Shown: positions 43,883-52,450, counted from the stretch's first letter. The stretch is DNA of 64,000 bases from Parvibaculum sp039973015 (GCF_039973015.1 NZ_JBDWLT010000003.1:124001-188000), one strand, 5' to 3'. Notes: a model not told the origin generated them from the sequence alone. Made by a program: numbers and translations.

Positions 43883-45301
43883 TCACATATCCCCGGCGCG
43901 GCGTCCCTTCGAGCCCTTTTGCTCTTCCGTCGCCAGACAGGCAATAAGACCCGCAAGATCCGAAATTTCCGTGAATTTCAGGCCGGCTCCGCTGCGGCCT
44001 TTGCCCGCGCCTGCGGGCAGGATTGCCCGCGTAAAGCCGAGCTTTTCCGCCTCTTTCAGCCTCGCATCCATCTGGCTCACCGGGCGCACCGCGCCCGACA
44101 GGCTGATTTCGCCAAAGATCACACAGTCGCTGGGAAGCGGCGTCCCGGTGATCGAGGAAATGAGCGCCGCCGCAACGGAAAGGTCCGCAGCGGGCTCGTT
44201 GATTCGCAGCCCGCCCGCCACATTGAGGTAAACGTCCTGCCCCGCGAGCGACAGGCCGCAGCGTGCTTCGAGCACCGCCAGCACCATGGAGAGCCGCCCG
44301 CTGTCCCAGCCGACAACGGCGCGCCGCGGCGTGCCGAGTGTGCTTTGCGCCGTCAGCGCCTGAATTTCGACGAGTACGGGCCGCGTTCCCTCGATCCCGG
44401 CGAAAACCGCCGAGCCGCTCGTGCCCCCGTCGCGTTCGCCCAGAAAGAGGGCGGAGGGGTTCGGCACTTCGGCCAGCCCAAGCTCGCCCATCTCGAAGAC
44501 GCCGATCTCGTTTGCCGGGCCGAAACGGTTTTTCACCGCGCGCAGGATGCGGAACTGGTGTCCGCGCTCGCCCTCGAAATAGATCACAGCATCGACCATG
44601 TGCTCGACCACGCGCGGCCCCGCGATCTGGCCTTCCTTGGTCACATGGCCGACAAGAATGACCGCCGTATTGCTCTTCTTGGCAAAGCGCACGAGCTCCT
44701 GCGCCGAAGCCCGCACCTGGGACACGGTGCCGGGCGCGCTGTCCAGATTGTCCGCCCACATGGTCTGGATCGAGTCGATGACGACAGCGTCCGGGGCCTT
44801 ATGGCCTTCGAGCGTCCCGATGATGTCTTTCAGGTTTGTCTCCGCGCCGAGCTGCACCGGCGCTTCCGCGAGGCCGAGCCTGCGTGCCCGCATCCGCACC
44901 TGTGCAATGGCTTCTTCGCCCGAAATATAGACGACCGAATGGCCCTTGTTCGCGAGCGCCGCCATCGCCTGCAAGAGCAGCGTCGATTTGCCGATGCCGG
45001 GGTCGCCGCCAACGAGCAGGGCGGAACCGGGCACCAGTCCGCCGCCCGTCACCCGGTCGAACTCGCCGACGCCCGTCACATAGCGCGGCGGCTCCGCGCT
45101 CTCGCCGCTCATTTCCACGAGTTCGATTTTGCGGCCCTTGCCCTGCAGTGTCTTCGCTGCGGGCCCCGCGCCCACGCCGCCGGCCGCGCCTGCCTCCTCG
45201 ACGATGGTGTTCCACTCGCCGCAAGCTTCGCAGCGCCCCGCCCAGCGCGGTGTCACCGCGCCGCAGGACTGGCAGACGAAGGTACGGGATTGGCGGGCCA
45301 T
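43883..45301 (-). CDS. radA: DNA repair protein RadA
   Basis: The 472-residue protein has an N-terminal zinc finger (CQSCG near 10-14 and CEACGEW near 27), a RecA-like ATPase with GGDPGIGKSTLL, the RadA-specific KNRFG motif (VKNRFGPANEIGVF) and a Lon-protease-like C-terminal domain (SAVFAGIEGTRPVLVEIQ, DLSVAAALISS). RadA drives branch migration in recombination. The ATG has AAAGGA upstream. The first 14 codons are duplicated 383 bp upstream, so this start may have been delivered by an inserted segment (see the remnant at 45640-45684). Confidence 0.96.
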   Translation of the reverse strand: MARQSRTFVCQSCGAVTPRWAGRCEACGEWNTIVEEAGAAGGVGAGPAAKTLQGKGRKIELVEMSGESAEPPRYVTGVGEFDRVTGGGLVPGSALLVGGDPGIGKSTLLLQAMAALANKGHSVVYISGEEAIAQVRMRARRLGLAEAPVQLGAETNLKDIIGTLEGHKAPDAVVIDSIQTMWADNLDSAPGTVSQVRASAQELVRFAKKSNTAVILVGHVTKEGQIAGPRVVEHMVDAVIYFEGERGHQFRILRAVKNRFGPANEIGVFEMGELGLAEVPNPSALFLGERDGGTSGSAVFAGIEGTRPVLVEIQALTAQSTLGTPRRAVVGWDSGRLSMVLAVLEARCGLSLAGQDVYLNVAGGLRINEPAADLSVAAALISSITGTPLPSDCVIFGEISLSGAVRPVSQMDARLKEAEKLGFTRAILPAGAGKGRSGAGLKFTEISDLAGLIACLATEEQKGSKGRRAGDM

Positions 45302-45302
45302 G
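45260..45302 (-). repeat. Direct repeat copy A: radA codons 1-14
   Basis: These 43 bp match 45643-45685 with three mismatches. The match begins exactly at the Gly14 codon and ends one base beyond the ATG. This is the copy joined to the functional radA reading frame. Confidence 0.95.
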
Positions 45303-45639
45303 AGTTTCCTTTGAGGTATCTAACAGAACGGCAGGGGATATTTGAAGCGCTTTACTGCTTGGAAATGTCAGCTTTGCAGAAAGCGCATTTGCGAGCTGGC
45401 CAAATGGATTGAAAAAAGAAGCGCCTTTCATACAGAGACTTGCCGCAAACTTGGCATCTGAATTTGCTGACGTTGATCAATTGCCATGCTGCGGCAACAA
45501 GGAAGGCCGGCCCAACTACCAGAATTCCCCCTCCCACAAAAAAGCCGACGACGAAAGCACCCACCAAAAAAACGATTAGGAATACGCTTGATGCAAGAGC
45601 CTTTCGTCTCATCGTGGCCTCAACTCACATTGCCGGAGG
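45303..45639. mobile_element. Short inserted segment at the radA 5' end
   Basis: This A/T-richer stretch lies between two copies of the first 14 radA codons. It contains one gene (86 codons, minus strand) and a ribosome-binding site serving the downstream radA copy. No integrase, transposase or terminal inverted repeats are visible. It is interpreted as a small integrated cassette or a remnant of a larger element. Confidence 0.5.
45352..45612 (-). CDS. 86-residue membrane protein with C-terminal zinc ribbon
   Basis: The ATG at 45612 has GAGG seven bases upstream. Two hydrophobic helices (about 8-26 and 30-46, with a GGG turn between) precede a basic/aromatic region and two CxxC pairs: FRCQVCGKS near 53-56 and KCAFCKAD near 76-79, a likely zinc ribbon. 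The codons are A/T-richer than neighbours. It sits in the segment between duplicated radA starts, 49 bp before radA itself, so it is probably transcribed with radA. No family is recognised; a membrane-bound zinc protein is all that can be said. Confidence 0.7.
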   Translation of the reverse strand: MRRKALASSVFLIVFLVGAFVVGFFVGGGILVVGPAFLVAAAWQLINVSKFRCQVCGKSLYERRFFFQSIWPARKCAFCKADISKQ

Positions 45640-45684
45640 TTAGCCGCAGGACTGACAGACGAATGTGCGGGATTGGCGGGCCAT
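45640..45684 (-). pseudogene. Severed radA 5' end (14 codons then stop)
   Basis: On the minus strand these bases read MARQSRTFVCQSCG followed by TAA, identical in protein to the first 14 residues of RadA at 45301. Three nucleotide differences from that copy are all at third positions (Arg, Thr, Cys). The reading frame is lost after codon 14. The 86-codon gene starts 27 bases after this stop. Confidence 0.85.
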
Positions 45685-45685
45685 G
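45643..45685 (-). repeat. Direct repeat copy B: severed radA start
   Basis: This 43-bp copy of 45260-45302 differs at three positions. It is joined on its upstream side to chromosomal sequence leading to mlaF, and so may be the original radA start. Confidence 0.95.
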
Positions 45686-45694
45686 CAATTATCT

Positions 45695-45744
45695 CCACCT
45701 CCCCCTTGCGGGGAGGTCGAACGGCGAAGCCGTTCGGGTGGGGG
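45695..45744. repeat. Double-hairpin palindromic repeat (copy 1)
   Basis: Hairpin 1 is ACCTCCCC-cttgc-GGGGAGGT (45697-45717) and hairpin 2 is CGAACGGC-GAA-GCCGTTCG (45718-45736). They are bracketed by CCACCTCCCCC and GGGTGGGGG arms that can pair with each other. It abuts the mlaF stop. The same plan recurs at 52451-52505. Such repeats are common between genes in alphaproteobacteria. Confidence 0.8.
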
Positions 45745-46518
45745 TCAGGGCTTCAGCACTTCCATCTGGATCGGTCCGTCCGCGCGCCCGTGGATGAACT
45801 GGTCGACATAATCATTGCCGCTATTGTCCACTTCCGCGCGCGAGCCCGACCAGATGATCTTGCCCTTGTAGATCATGGCCACCTTGTCCGCGATCTTGCG
45901 CGCGCTCGCCATGTCATGCGTGATCGAAAGCGTCGTCGCGCCGAGATCCTTCACGCTGTCCACGATGAGGTCGTTGATCACGTCCGCCATGATCGGGTCG
46001 AGCCCTGTCGTCGGCTCGTCGAAGAAGATGATCTCGGGGTCCGCCGCGATGGCGCGCGCAAGGCCGACGCGCTTCTGCATGCCGCCCGAAAGCTCCGCCG
46101 GGTAGAGTTCGCCCACTTCCGGCGCGAGGCCCACCTTGGCGAGCTTCTCCATGGCGATGTCCTTCGCCTGTTTCCGCTTCATCTTGCGGCCCTGGATGAG
46201 GCCGAAGGCGACATTCTCCCAGACGGGCAGGCTGTCGAACAGCGCCGCGCCCTGAAACAGCATGCCGAACTTGCGCAGAACCTTTTCGCGCTCGCCCGTA
46301 TCCATCTTCAGCACGTTCTTGCCGTCGACGAAAATTTCGCCGCTGTCCGGCCGGATGATGCCGAGCACACATTTGATCATCACCGATTTGCCGGTGCCCG
46401 AGCCGCCGATCACGACGAGGGACTCGCCCTTCGGTACGGTCAGGTTGATCCCGTCCAGAACGACCTTCTTGCCGAAGCGTTTGTGGACGTTCCTGAGTTC
46501 GATTTTTGCTTCGCTCAT
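45745..46518 (-). CDS. mlaF: Mla-type phospholipid ABC transporter ATPase MlaF
   Basis: The 257-residue ATPase has Walker A GGSGTGKSV, signature LSGGMQKRVGLARAI, Walker B EIIFFDEPTTGLDP and the switch His in SITHDMASA. The MlaF-type marks include the KCVLGIIRPDSGEI region and the C-terminal tail. With MlaE it moves phospholipids between inner and outer membranes. ATG 46518 is used; a TTG at 46530 would overlap mlaE. MlaE is encoded immediately upstream, but no MlaD gene is next to them. Confidence 0.92.
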   Translation of the reverse strand: MSEAKIELRNVHKRFGKKVVLDGINLTVPKGESLVVIGGSGTGKSVMIKCVLGIIRPDSGEIFVDGKNVLKMDTGEREKVLRKFGMLFQGAALFDSLPVWENVAFGLIQGRKMKRKQAKDIAMEKLAKVGLAPEVGELYPAELSGGMQKRVGLARAIAADPEIIFFDEPTTGLDPIMADVINDLIVDSVKDLGATTLSITHDMASARKIADKVAMIYKGKIIWSGSRAEVDNSGNDYVDQFIHGRADGPIQMEVLKP

Positions 46519-46526
46519 GGCCCGCC

Positions 46527-47300
46527 TCAATTCGCAAACAGCAGCGACGTCATGACGTAGTTCGCCGCAAGGATCAGGATGGAGGCCGTCACCACGGCAT
46601 TTGTCGTCGCGCGGCCCACGCCCTGCGCGCCGCCCTTCGAGTTGAAGCCGTGGAAGCAGCCCATCACCGCAATGATGAAACCGAAAACCGCTGCCTTGAT
46701 GAGGCCGGAGGTCACATCGTCGAGCTTCAGGAAGTCCGCCGTATTCTTGATGTAGACGCCCGCATTGAAGTCGAGCGATCCGGTCGAGACCACGAAGCCG
46801 CCCATGATGCCGATGATGTCGGCGACGAACACGAGCAGCGGCAGCGTGATGACGGCGGCGACCACCCGCGGCACAACGAGATATTTATGCGGGTTGGTCG
46901 AAAGCGTCGTCAGCGCATCGATCTGTTCGGTGACGCGCATCGTGCCGAGTTCGGCGGCGATGGCAGCCGAGACGCGGCCTGCCACCATCAGCCCGCCGAG
47001 AACGGGCCCGAGTTCGCGTGTGATGCCGAGCGCGACGATGGTCGCGACGATCGATTCCGAATTGAACGAGTTGCCGCCGTAATAGATTTGCAGCGCCAGC
47101 GCACCGCCCGTGAAGAAGGCCGTCAGCGCCACCACCGGCAGCGAGAAATAGCCGATCCTCAGCATCTGCTGCGCCACCAGCCGCCAGAAGAAGGGCGGCC
47201 GGAAGATATGGCTCACCGAGAGCCAGATGAAGCGCGTCAGCGCGCCGATTTCGGCAAGTGTGCTGAGCACCACCCGCCCGATGATCGCGAAGACGTTCAC
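46527..47300 (-). CDS. mlaE: Mla-type ABC transporter permease MlaE
   Basis: The 257-residue membrane protein has about five helices and the MlaE signature GLMVAGRVSAAIAAELGTMRVTEQIDAL followed by PRVVAAVITLPLL. A GTG start overlaps the alr stop by 4 bp, and mlaF begins 8 bp after its own stop, giving an alr-mlaE-mlaF operon. The family moves phospholipids across the periplasm together with MlaD, MlaB and MlaC; those partners are not in the window. Confidence 0.92.
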   Translation of the reverse strand: MNVFAIIGRVVLSTLAEIGALTRFIWLSVSHIFRPPFFWRLVAQQMLRIGYFSLPVVALTAFFTGGALALQIYYGGNSFNSESIVATIVALGITRELGPVLGGLMVAGRVSAAIAAELGTMRVTEQIDALTTLSTNPHKYLVVPRVVAAVITLPLLVFVADIIGIMGGFVVSTGSLDFNAGVYIKNTADFLKLDDVTSGLIKAAVFGFIIAVMGCFHGFNSKGGAQGVGRATTNAVVTASILILAANYVMTSLLFAN

Positions 47301-48508
47301 GCCTGCCCCCTGCCTTCCTTGTCTCTCTTGCCGTTCGGTCCGGGAATGTATCGCCGCATGTAGCGCCTGCCCAGTGCTGTCAGAATTTCATAGCCGAGCG
47401 TCCCCGCCCGAAGCCCCACATCGTCCACGGTGACGTGGGGGCCGATCAGTTCTGCCATGTCGCCGCGTTTCACGGCGCCTTCCGGCAGGCTGCTCACATC
47501 CACCGCCACCATATCCATAGAGACACGGCCCGCGATGGGGCAGGCCGCACCCCCGATATGTACCACGCCGCCCGATTCGGGCCTCGCCCCGGACGACAGC
47601 GCCCTGAAATAGCCGTCGGCATAGCCCGCGCCCAGGATCGCCACGCGCCGGGGCGCCCCGCCCGCGTTCCATGTGGCGCCATAGCCGACGGTCTCGCCGG
47701 GCGCGACCTCGCGCAGCGCGATCACCCGCGCCTCCGCGCGAACCGCCGGGCGGAAGGGGTTGGCGCGCCCCGTGAACGGATTGCCGCCATAAAGGCTGAC
47801 GCCGGGCCGGACCAGCCCGAAATGATAGTCTTGCCCGAGCCATATGCCGCCCGAGTTCGCCAGGCTCGCGACAGCGCCCGGAAAGCGCGGCCCCAGCCGT
47901 TCCCATATCTCGCGGAAGCACGAAAGCTGCTTCGCATTCTGCGGATGGGCCGCATCGTCCGCGCAGGCAAGGTGGCTCAACACCAGCGAAATCTCCAGCC
48001 CGGCCGTCTGCGTCTCGTCCTGCGCCAGCATCGCCGCATCGGCGGCACTCATGCCGAGCCGGTTCATGCCCGTGTCGAAATGGAGGGCGGCGGGGAGCGT
48101 CCCGGTCACTTCGGGCCCGGCGTCCCGCCACTCGGCGAGCTCCGGCAGTGAGGCCAGCACGGGCCGCAGCCGCGCTCTGGCGTAAAGTCCCGCCGTGCCG
48201 GGAAAGAGCCCGTTCAGCACATAGATGATCGCGTCAGGGATGGTTTTATCCGCCAGCATCTCTCTGAGCGCCGCGCCTTCATTGGCGTCCGCCACGAAGA
48301 AGGTCCGGCACCCCTCGGCGGCCAGCCGTCTGGCCACCGGCCCAAGCCCCAGCCCATAGGCATCCGCCTTCACAACCGCCGAGACCTCGGCCCCTGCCGC
48401 CTGCTTCTTCAGCATGGCGTAGTTCGCCGCCACCGCATCGAGATCGACGGTCAGGATCGCGCCTGCTGCGGTCTCCTGCGCTGCTTCACTCATATCGGGT
48501 GTCTTCAT
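47297..48508 (-). CDS. alr: Alanine racemase
   Basis: The 403-residue PLP enzyme interconverts L- and D-alanine for peptidoglycan. The PLP lysine is in VSAVVKADAYGLGL near residue 47; the catalytic Tyr is in ETVGYGATW near 275 and RVSMDMVAVDV near 325 is typical. An N-terminal 20 residues (MSEAAQETAAGAILT) precede the conserved start; ATG 48493 is an alternative. It shares an operon with mlaE and mlaF. dnaB, usually next to alr in related genomes, is 6 kb away, with several plus-strand genes between. Confidence 0.95.
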   Translation of the reverse strand: MKTPDMSEAAQETAAGAILTVDLDAVAANYAMLKKQAAGAEVSAVVKADAYGLGLGPVARRLAAEGCRTFFVADANEGAALREMLADKTIPDAIIYVLNGLFPGTAGLYARARLRPVLASLPELAEWRDAGPEVTGTLPAALHFDTGMNRLGMSAADAAMLAQDETQTAGLEISLVLSHLACADDAAHPQNAKQLSCFREIWERLGPRFPGAVASLANSGGIWLGQDYHFGLVRPGVSLYGGNPFTGRANPFRPAVRAEARVIALREVAPGETVGYGATWNAGGAPRRVAILGAGYADGYFRALSSGARPESGGVVHIGGAACPIAGRVSMDMVAVDVSSLPEGAVKRGDMAELIGPHVTVDDVGLRAGTLGYEILTALGRRYMRRYIPGPNGKRDKEGRGQA

Positions 48509-48836
48509 GGGGTGTGACGTATCGGGCAGGGCGCCTGGCCCTCCGGGCCGCTTGTCGTTCGGTTCCCGCGGATCATAGCGGATCGCGGATGAAGGGGAAG
48601 TTGCTGAAAAACTGGAGGGTTAATGAGGCAAAATTACGTATCGCGCCCGGGGCGCCGCGTGTCGTTCCAGCCCGCACGAAAATGATTTTTTTACTTTGCG
48701 TACCAAATGGAGACGCACACGAATACCGTACAGAGCTGGTGTGAAACGGCTGCAACCTAACCCTTGAATCGTGTTTTCTGGGAGAACTTCTTAATGTTAT
48801 CGGCCGACACTCGGAGTGCCTTTGGAGGGCGCTCTG
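48509..48836. other. Divergent intergenic region between alr and a histidine kinase
   Basis: These 328 bp hold no convincing gene. GCGGAT is repeated three times at about 48569-48590. The right half is A/T-richer (ATGATTTTTTTAC near 48680) and may carry promoters for the kinase gene, but no pair of boxes is clear. Confidence 0.4.
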
Positions 48837-50951
48837 ATGTTTCGGATTTGGGAGGGGTTTTCGCGGCCGATGAAGCTGGCCGCCCTGTTCGTCCTGGGAC
48901 TGGTGGTCTGCGCCACCGTCGCGGGGCCCGTTGCCGCGCGGGGAAGCCAGGGCATCGAGACCACGGCCACAGAGAGCCTTCCCGAGAAAGGCTCTTTGAC
49001 CCTCGGCACCGGCTGGCGCGTCTATCGAGGAGAGCTTGTGACGCCGGCGCATTTCGCAGCAGGCTGCGATGCCGGCATTGAGGGGCTGACGCCGGAGAAA
49101 GTCTCGCTTCCCGATGTCTGGGGGCCGGCACTTACCACGGATGTCTCAACGGGGTACGGCGTCGCCACTTACTGCCTCGACCTGTTTCTTCCCTACACGT
49201 CCCAGTTCCTCGCCCTGTCGATGGGCACCACGCGCTCCGTCTACGCGATCCATGCGGTCTCGAAGGGGCGCTACGGCGAGCTCAAGCTGCAACTTCTCCA
49301 TCGCAACGGTAATCCCGCCGATGCCGAACATCTCGTCGCCGTCAATCCGACCGCGCCGGTCATCGCGCTGCCCGACGGTCTCCGCGATTTCCGCCTCGTC
49401 GTTCAGCTCGCCAATTATGTCCACAAGCAGGGCGGCATCGTCGACGTGCCGTCCGTCGGCTTCCTGCAGAAGATGGATTCCATGCAGCGCCGGGCGAGCG
49501 CACTTCCCACGGCGCTTGGCATGGTGCTGCTCATCGCCGCCCTTGTCGCAATCGCCGTCGGCCGCTCCATCGGCAATTCCCGCGGCCATTTCATCTTCGC
49601 CGCGCTTTGCGCCGCGTCCGCGCTGCGCGTCTTCCTCGTCAGCAACCTCGTCTGGGATTACCTGCCGGCCTTCCCGGAAGCGCGCAAATACGATCTCGAA
49701 TATCTCTCCCTCTTCCTGATCGCGCCCGCTTATTACGCCTTCATCTGCTATCTCTTCCGTGAGGGCAGGGTGATCTGGATCGACAAGTTCATCTATGCCA
49801 TCTCCGCCGCCTTCTGCCTCTTCGCGCTTTTCATCGCCCCCTTCCTGGCGCCGGGTACGATCACGCTGCTGCGCGAGCCCTTCCAGCTTCTCTGGGGCGT
49901 CATCGTCGTCGCGGTTGGCGGCATGATCCTGCGCACCCTGCTGACGGAAAAGGAAGCCCGCAAGGACGCGCTCATCGTTCTTCTCGCCGCGATGGTCTAC
50001 TTCGTCTACGAAATCCTTTCGAGCATGAAGGTCATCGGCTCGTCGATGGAACTCTCGAATTTACTGGTTCTCTTCGTCACGGCGCTTCACGCCCGTGCCT
50101 TCGTGCTCAAGTTCCGCCGCGTGGAAAGCGAGCGCGACGTGCTGCATGGAAATCTCGTCGAGGCCAATGCGGTTCTGGAAGCGCGTGCCGCAGATCTCAG
50201 CTATGCGTTGATGCAGGCCGAAGAGGCCTCGCGCGCCAAGTCCGAATTTCTCGCCACCATGAGCCATGAATTGCGCACACCGCTCAATGCCATCATCGGC
50301 TTCTCCGAAACCATGAAGCTCGAAATGTTCGGTCCGCTTGGCCATGCCAAATACGCAGACTATGCGAGTCACATCAACGGTTCGGGTGCCCATCTTCTCG
50401 ATCTCGTCAGCGATATCCTCGATATCTCCCGCGTCGAATCCGGCACCGATACGCTGGTGGAAGAGGAGGTCCGGGTCGATGCCCTTGTGCGCGAGGTGTT
50501 CGACACGACGAAACAGAAGGCCGACAGCGCGGGCGTTGCCTGCCGTCTCGACGCGCCCTCCGGCCTGCCGCCTGTCTTCGCCGACGAGCGCAAGCTTCGC
50601 CAGATCGTCACCAATCTCGTCGGCAATGCGATCAAGTTCAACGTCGAGGGCGGCGCCATTACCGTCAGTCTCGACGCAACGCCCGAGGGCTTCGTCATCG
50701 CCGTCGCCGATACCGGCATCGGGATCGCCAGCCGCGACATCCCCAAGGCGCTCGCCCGCTTCGGCCAGGTCGAAGACCAGTTCGCCCGCAAATATGAAGG
50801 CCTCGGCCTCGGCCTTTCCATCGTGCAGGCCCTCACCGATCAGCATGGCGGCTTTTTCACCATCGAGAGCGAACCGGGGCGCGGCACCACCGTCACCGTC
50901 ACACTGCCGCCCGAGCGCTGCCTCTCCGGCCGGCTCACGCAATCCGCCTGA
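48837..50951 (+). CDS. Membrane sensor histidine kinase (7TM-type input, PleC/DivJ-like core)
   Basis: ATG 48837 follows GGAGGG and gives 704 residues. A leading hydrophobic segment (about 10-32) is followed by a periplasmic domain (about 35-215), then seven or so transmembrane helices (about 220-425), a coiled coil, HisKA with SEFLATMSHELRTPLNAIIGFSETM (His near 477) and HATPase with NAIKFNVEGG, DTGIGI and GLGLGLSIVQ. The layout resembles 7TMR-DISM kinases. The HisKA-linker segment matches the DivJ/PleC/PdhS class of alphaproteobacteria that set cell-cycle phosphorylation, but the input domain is different. No regulator gene is adjacent. Confidence 0.88.
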   Translation: MFRIWEGFSRPMKLAALFVLGLVVCATVAGPVAARGSQGIETTATESLPEKGSLTLGTGWRVYRGELVTPAHFAAGCDAGIEGLTPEKVSLPDVWGPALTTDVSTGYGVATYCLDLFLPYTSQFLALSMGTTRSVYAIHAVSKGRYGELKLQLLHRNGNPADAEHLVAVNPTAPVIALPDGLRDFRLVVQLANYVHKQGGIVDVPSVGFLQKMDSMQRRASALPTALGMVLLIAALVAIAVGRSIGNSRGHFIFAALCAASALRVFLVSNLVWDYLPAFPEARKYDLEYLSLFLIAPAYYAFICYLFREGRVIWIDKFIYAISAAFCLFALFIAPFLAPGTITLLREPFQLLWGVIVVAVGGMILRTLLTEKEARKDALIVLLAAMVYFVYEILSSMKVIGSSMELSNLLVLFVTALHARAFVLKFRRVESERDVLHGNLVEANAVLEARAADLSYALMQAEEASRAKSEFLATMSHELRTPLNAIIGFSETMKLEMFGPLGHAKYADYASHINGSGAHLLDLVSDILDISRVESGTDTLVEEEVRVDALVREVFDTTKQKADSAGVACRLDAPSGLPPVFADERKLRQIVTNLVGNAIKFNVEGGAITVSLDATPEGFVIAVADTGIGIASRDIPKALARFGQVEDQFARKYEGLGLGLSIVQALTDQHGGFFTIESEPGRGTTVTVTLPPERCLSGRLTQSA

Positions 50952-51029
50952 TGCCGCCAATCTGACGCCGCCAGCAAGATCCTCTCTGGCTGTTGCCCCG
51001 GCGGCGGCGAAGGTCATAATCGGTCTTTG

Positions 51030-52406
51030 ATGCCAATGGCGGACGGGAACCCGATGCAAGGCGGCTGGATGGATATGAACGAGGCCGCACGCGCCGCGGA
51101 AACATGGGCGAACACCCATCTCTTCAGCTGGCCCGCGCTGCTTCAGCTCGGTCTTCTCCTCCTTGCGGTTCTTGTTGCACTGGCGGTGCGCCGTCTCGTC
51201 GTGCCGGGGCTCGCGCGCTTCACGGCGCATGGCGCGGGCAGGCTCCGCTTTCGCGAGCCGCTGGCCGAGCCCATTGCGCGGCTCCCGGTTCTCATCCCCG
51301 CGCTGGCGGCGATGCTCTTCGTCTGGTTCGTCTATGGCCTGCGCGAGCCGTTTGGCATCGAAGGCGAACTGCTGCGTATCGCGGGCAATCTGCTGACGGC
51401 CTGGGTGGTGATCCGCTTCGTCACCGGCTTCATCCGCCAGCCCGGCTGGGCTTCCTTCATCGCCACTTTCGTCTGGCTCGTCGCGGCGCTTGCGCTTCTT
51501 GGCTGGCTTGTCCCGTTCTACGCGCTGCTCGACGCCGCCGCCTTCACGGCGGGCGATTTCCGCATTTCCATTCTCGGCATCGTCAAAAGCCTGGTGCTGT
51601 TCGGTGCCTTCCTTCTCATCGCCGGCTTCCTGCTGAAGCTTGCCGATGCCCGCATGGCCCATCTCGAAGGTGTCACGCCCGCCGCCCGCCTTCTCATCTT
51701 CAAGATATTGCGCATCGCCGTCATCGCGGCGGCGGTCGTCGTCGCGCTCACCACGGTTGGCGTCGATCTCACCGCGATTGCCGTCTTCTCCGGCGCGCTC
51801 GGCGTCGGCCTCGGCTTCGGCCTGCAAAAGGTCGTGTCGAATCTTCTCAGCGGCATCCTGCTGTTGCTCGACCGTTCGCTGAAGCCCGGCGACGTCATCG
51901 AGGTCGGCGATGCCTATGGCTGGATCGAGAAGATGGGCGGGCGCTATGTCACGGTCGCGACGCGCGACGGCAAGGAATATCTGATCCCGAACGAAGACCT
52001 CATCACCCAGCAGGTGATCAACTGGTCCTATACGGATCGCGCCATCCGCCTGCGCGTCGGCGTCGGCATTTCCTATCGCTCCAATGTCCGCACCGCGATG
52101 GAACTCATGGCAAAGGCCGCCGCCGCGCAGCCGCGTGTGCTGGAAGACGAGCTGCACAAGCCCGTCGTCCGCCTCCTGGGCTTTGGCGATTCATCGGTCG
52201 ATCTCGAATTGCGCATCTGGGTGACCGACCCTGAAAAGGGCACGGTGAATATCGCCAGCGACATCCGCCTCGCGATCTGGGATGCCTTCCACGAAAACGG
52301 CATCGAATTCCCCTTTCCCCAGCGCGACCTCCACATTTCCTCCGCCCACGGACTGGAAAACCTCGCCGACCGCTTTGCCGGCCGGGGGAAAGAGGAAGGG
52401 TCCTGA
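51030..52406 (+). CDS. MscS family mechanosensitive ion channel
   Basis: The 458-residue protein (ATG 51030; a TTG three bases earlier also possible) has about six transmembrane helices before the conserved pore helix and beta domain: FSGALGVGLGFGLQKVVSN, LLLLDRSLKPGDVIEVGD and EYLIPNEDLITQQVINWSY. The channel releases solutes on hypo-osmotic shock. Compared with E. coli MscS (286 residues), the N-terminal extension adds extra helices. It begins about 78 bp after the kinase gene, so the two may be co-transcribed. Confidence 0.92.
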   Translation: MPMADGNPMQGGWMDMNEAARAAETWANTHLFSWPALLQLGLLLLAVLVALAVRRLVVPGLARFTAHGAGRLRFREPLAEPIARLPVLIPALAAMLFVWFVYGLREPFGIEGELLRIAGNLLTAWVVIRFVTGFIRQPGWASFIATFVWLVAALALLGWLVPFYALLDAAAFTAGDFRISILGIVKSLVLFGAFLLIAGFLLKLADARMAHLEGVTPAARLLIFKILRIAVIAAAVVVALTTVGVDLTAIAVFSGALGVGLGFGLQKVVSNLLSGILLLLDRSLKPGDVIEVGDAYGWIEKMGGRYVTVATRDGKEYLIPNEDLITQQVINWSYTDRAIRLRVGVGISYRSNVRTAMELMAKAAAAQPRVLEDELHKPVVRLLGFGDSSVDLELRIWVTDPEKGTVNIASDIRLAIWDAFHENGIEFPFPQRDLHISSAHGLENLADRFAGRGKEEGS

Positions 52407-52450
52407 CGTTCCATTCAACGTCATTGCGAGCAAACGCACGGCGTGGCTTC

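Noticed and set aside
43757..45412. 551-codon plus-strand frame opposite radA
   Set aside because: Antisense shadow; radA has all expected motifs on the minus strand.
45260..45685. Explaining the radA repeat as a transposon target-site duplication
   Set aside because: At 43 bp with codon-aligned boundaries and synonymous differences it is far too long and too diverged for a target duplication, and no transposase is present.
50061..52157. 698-codon minus-strand frame opposite the kinase and MscS genes
   Set aside because: Both genes opposite have clear domains; the antisense product is low-complexity and spans two unrelated genes.
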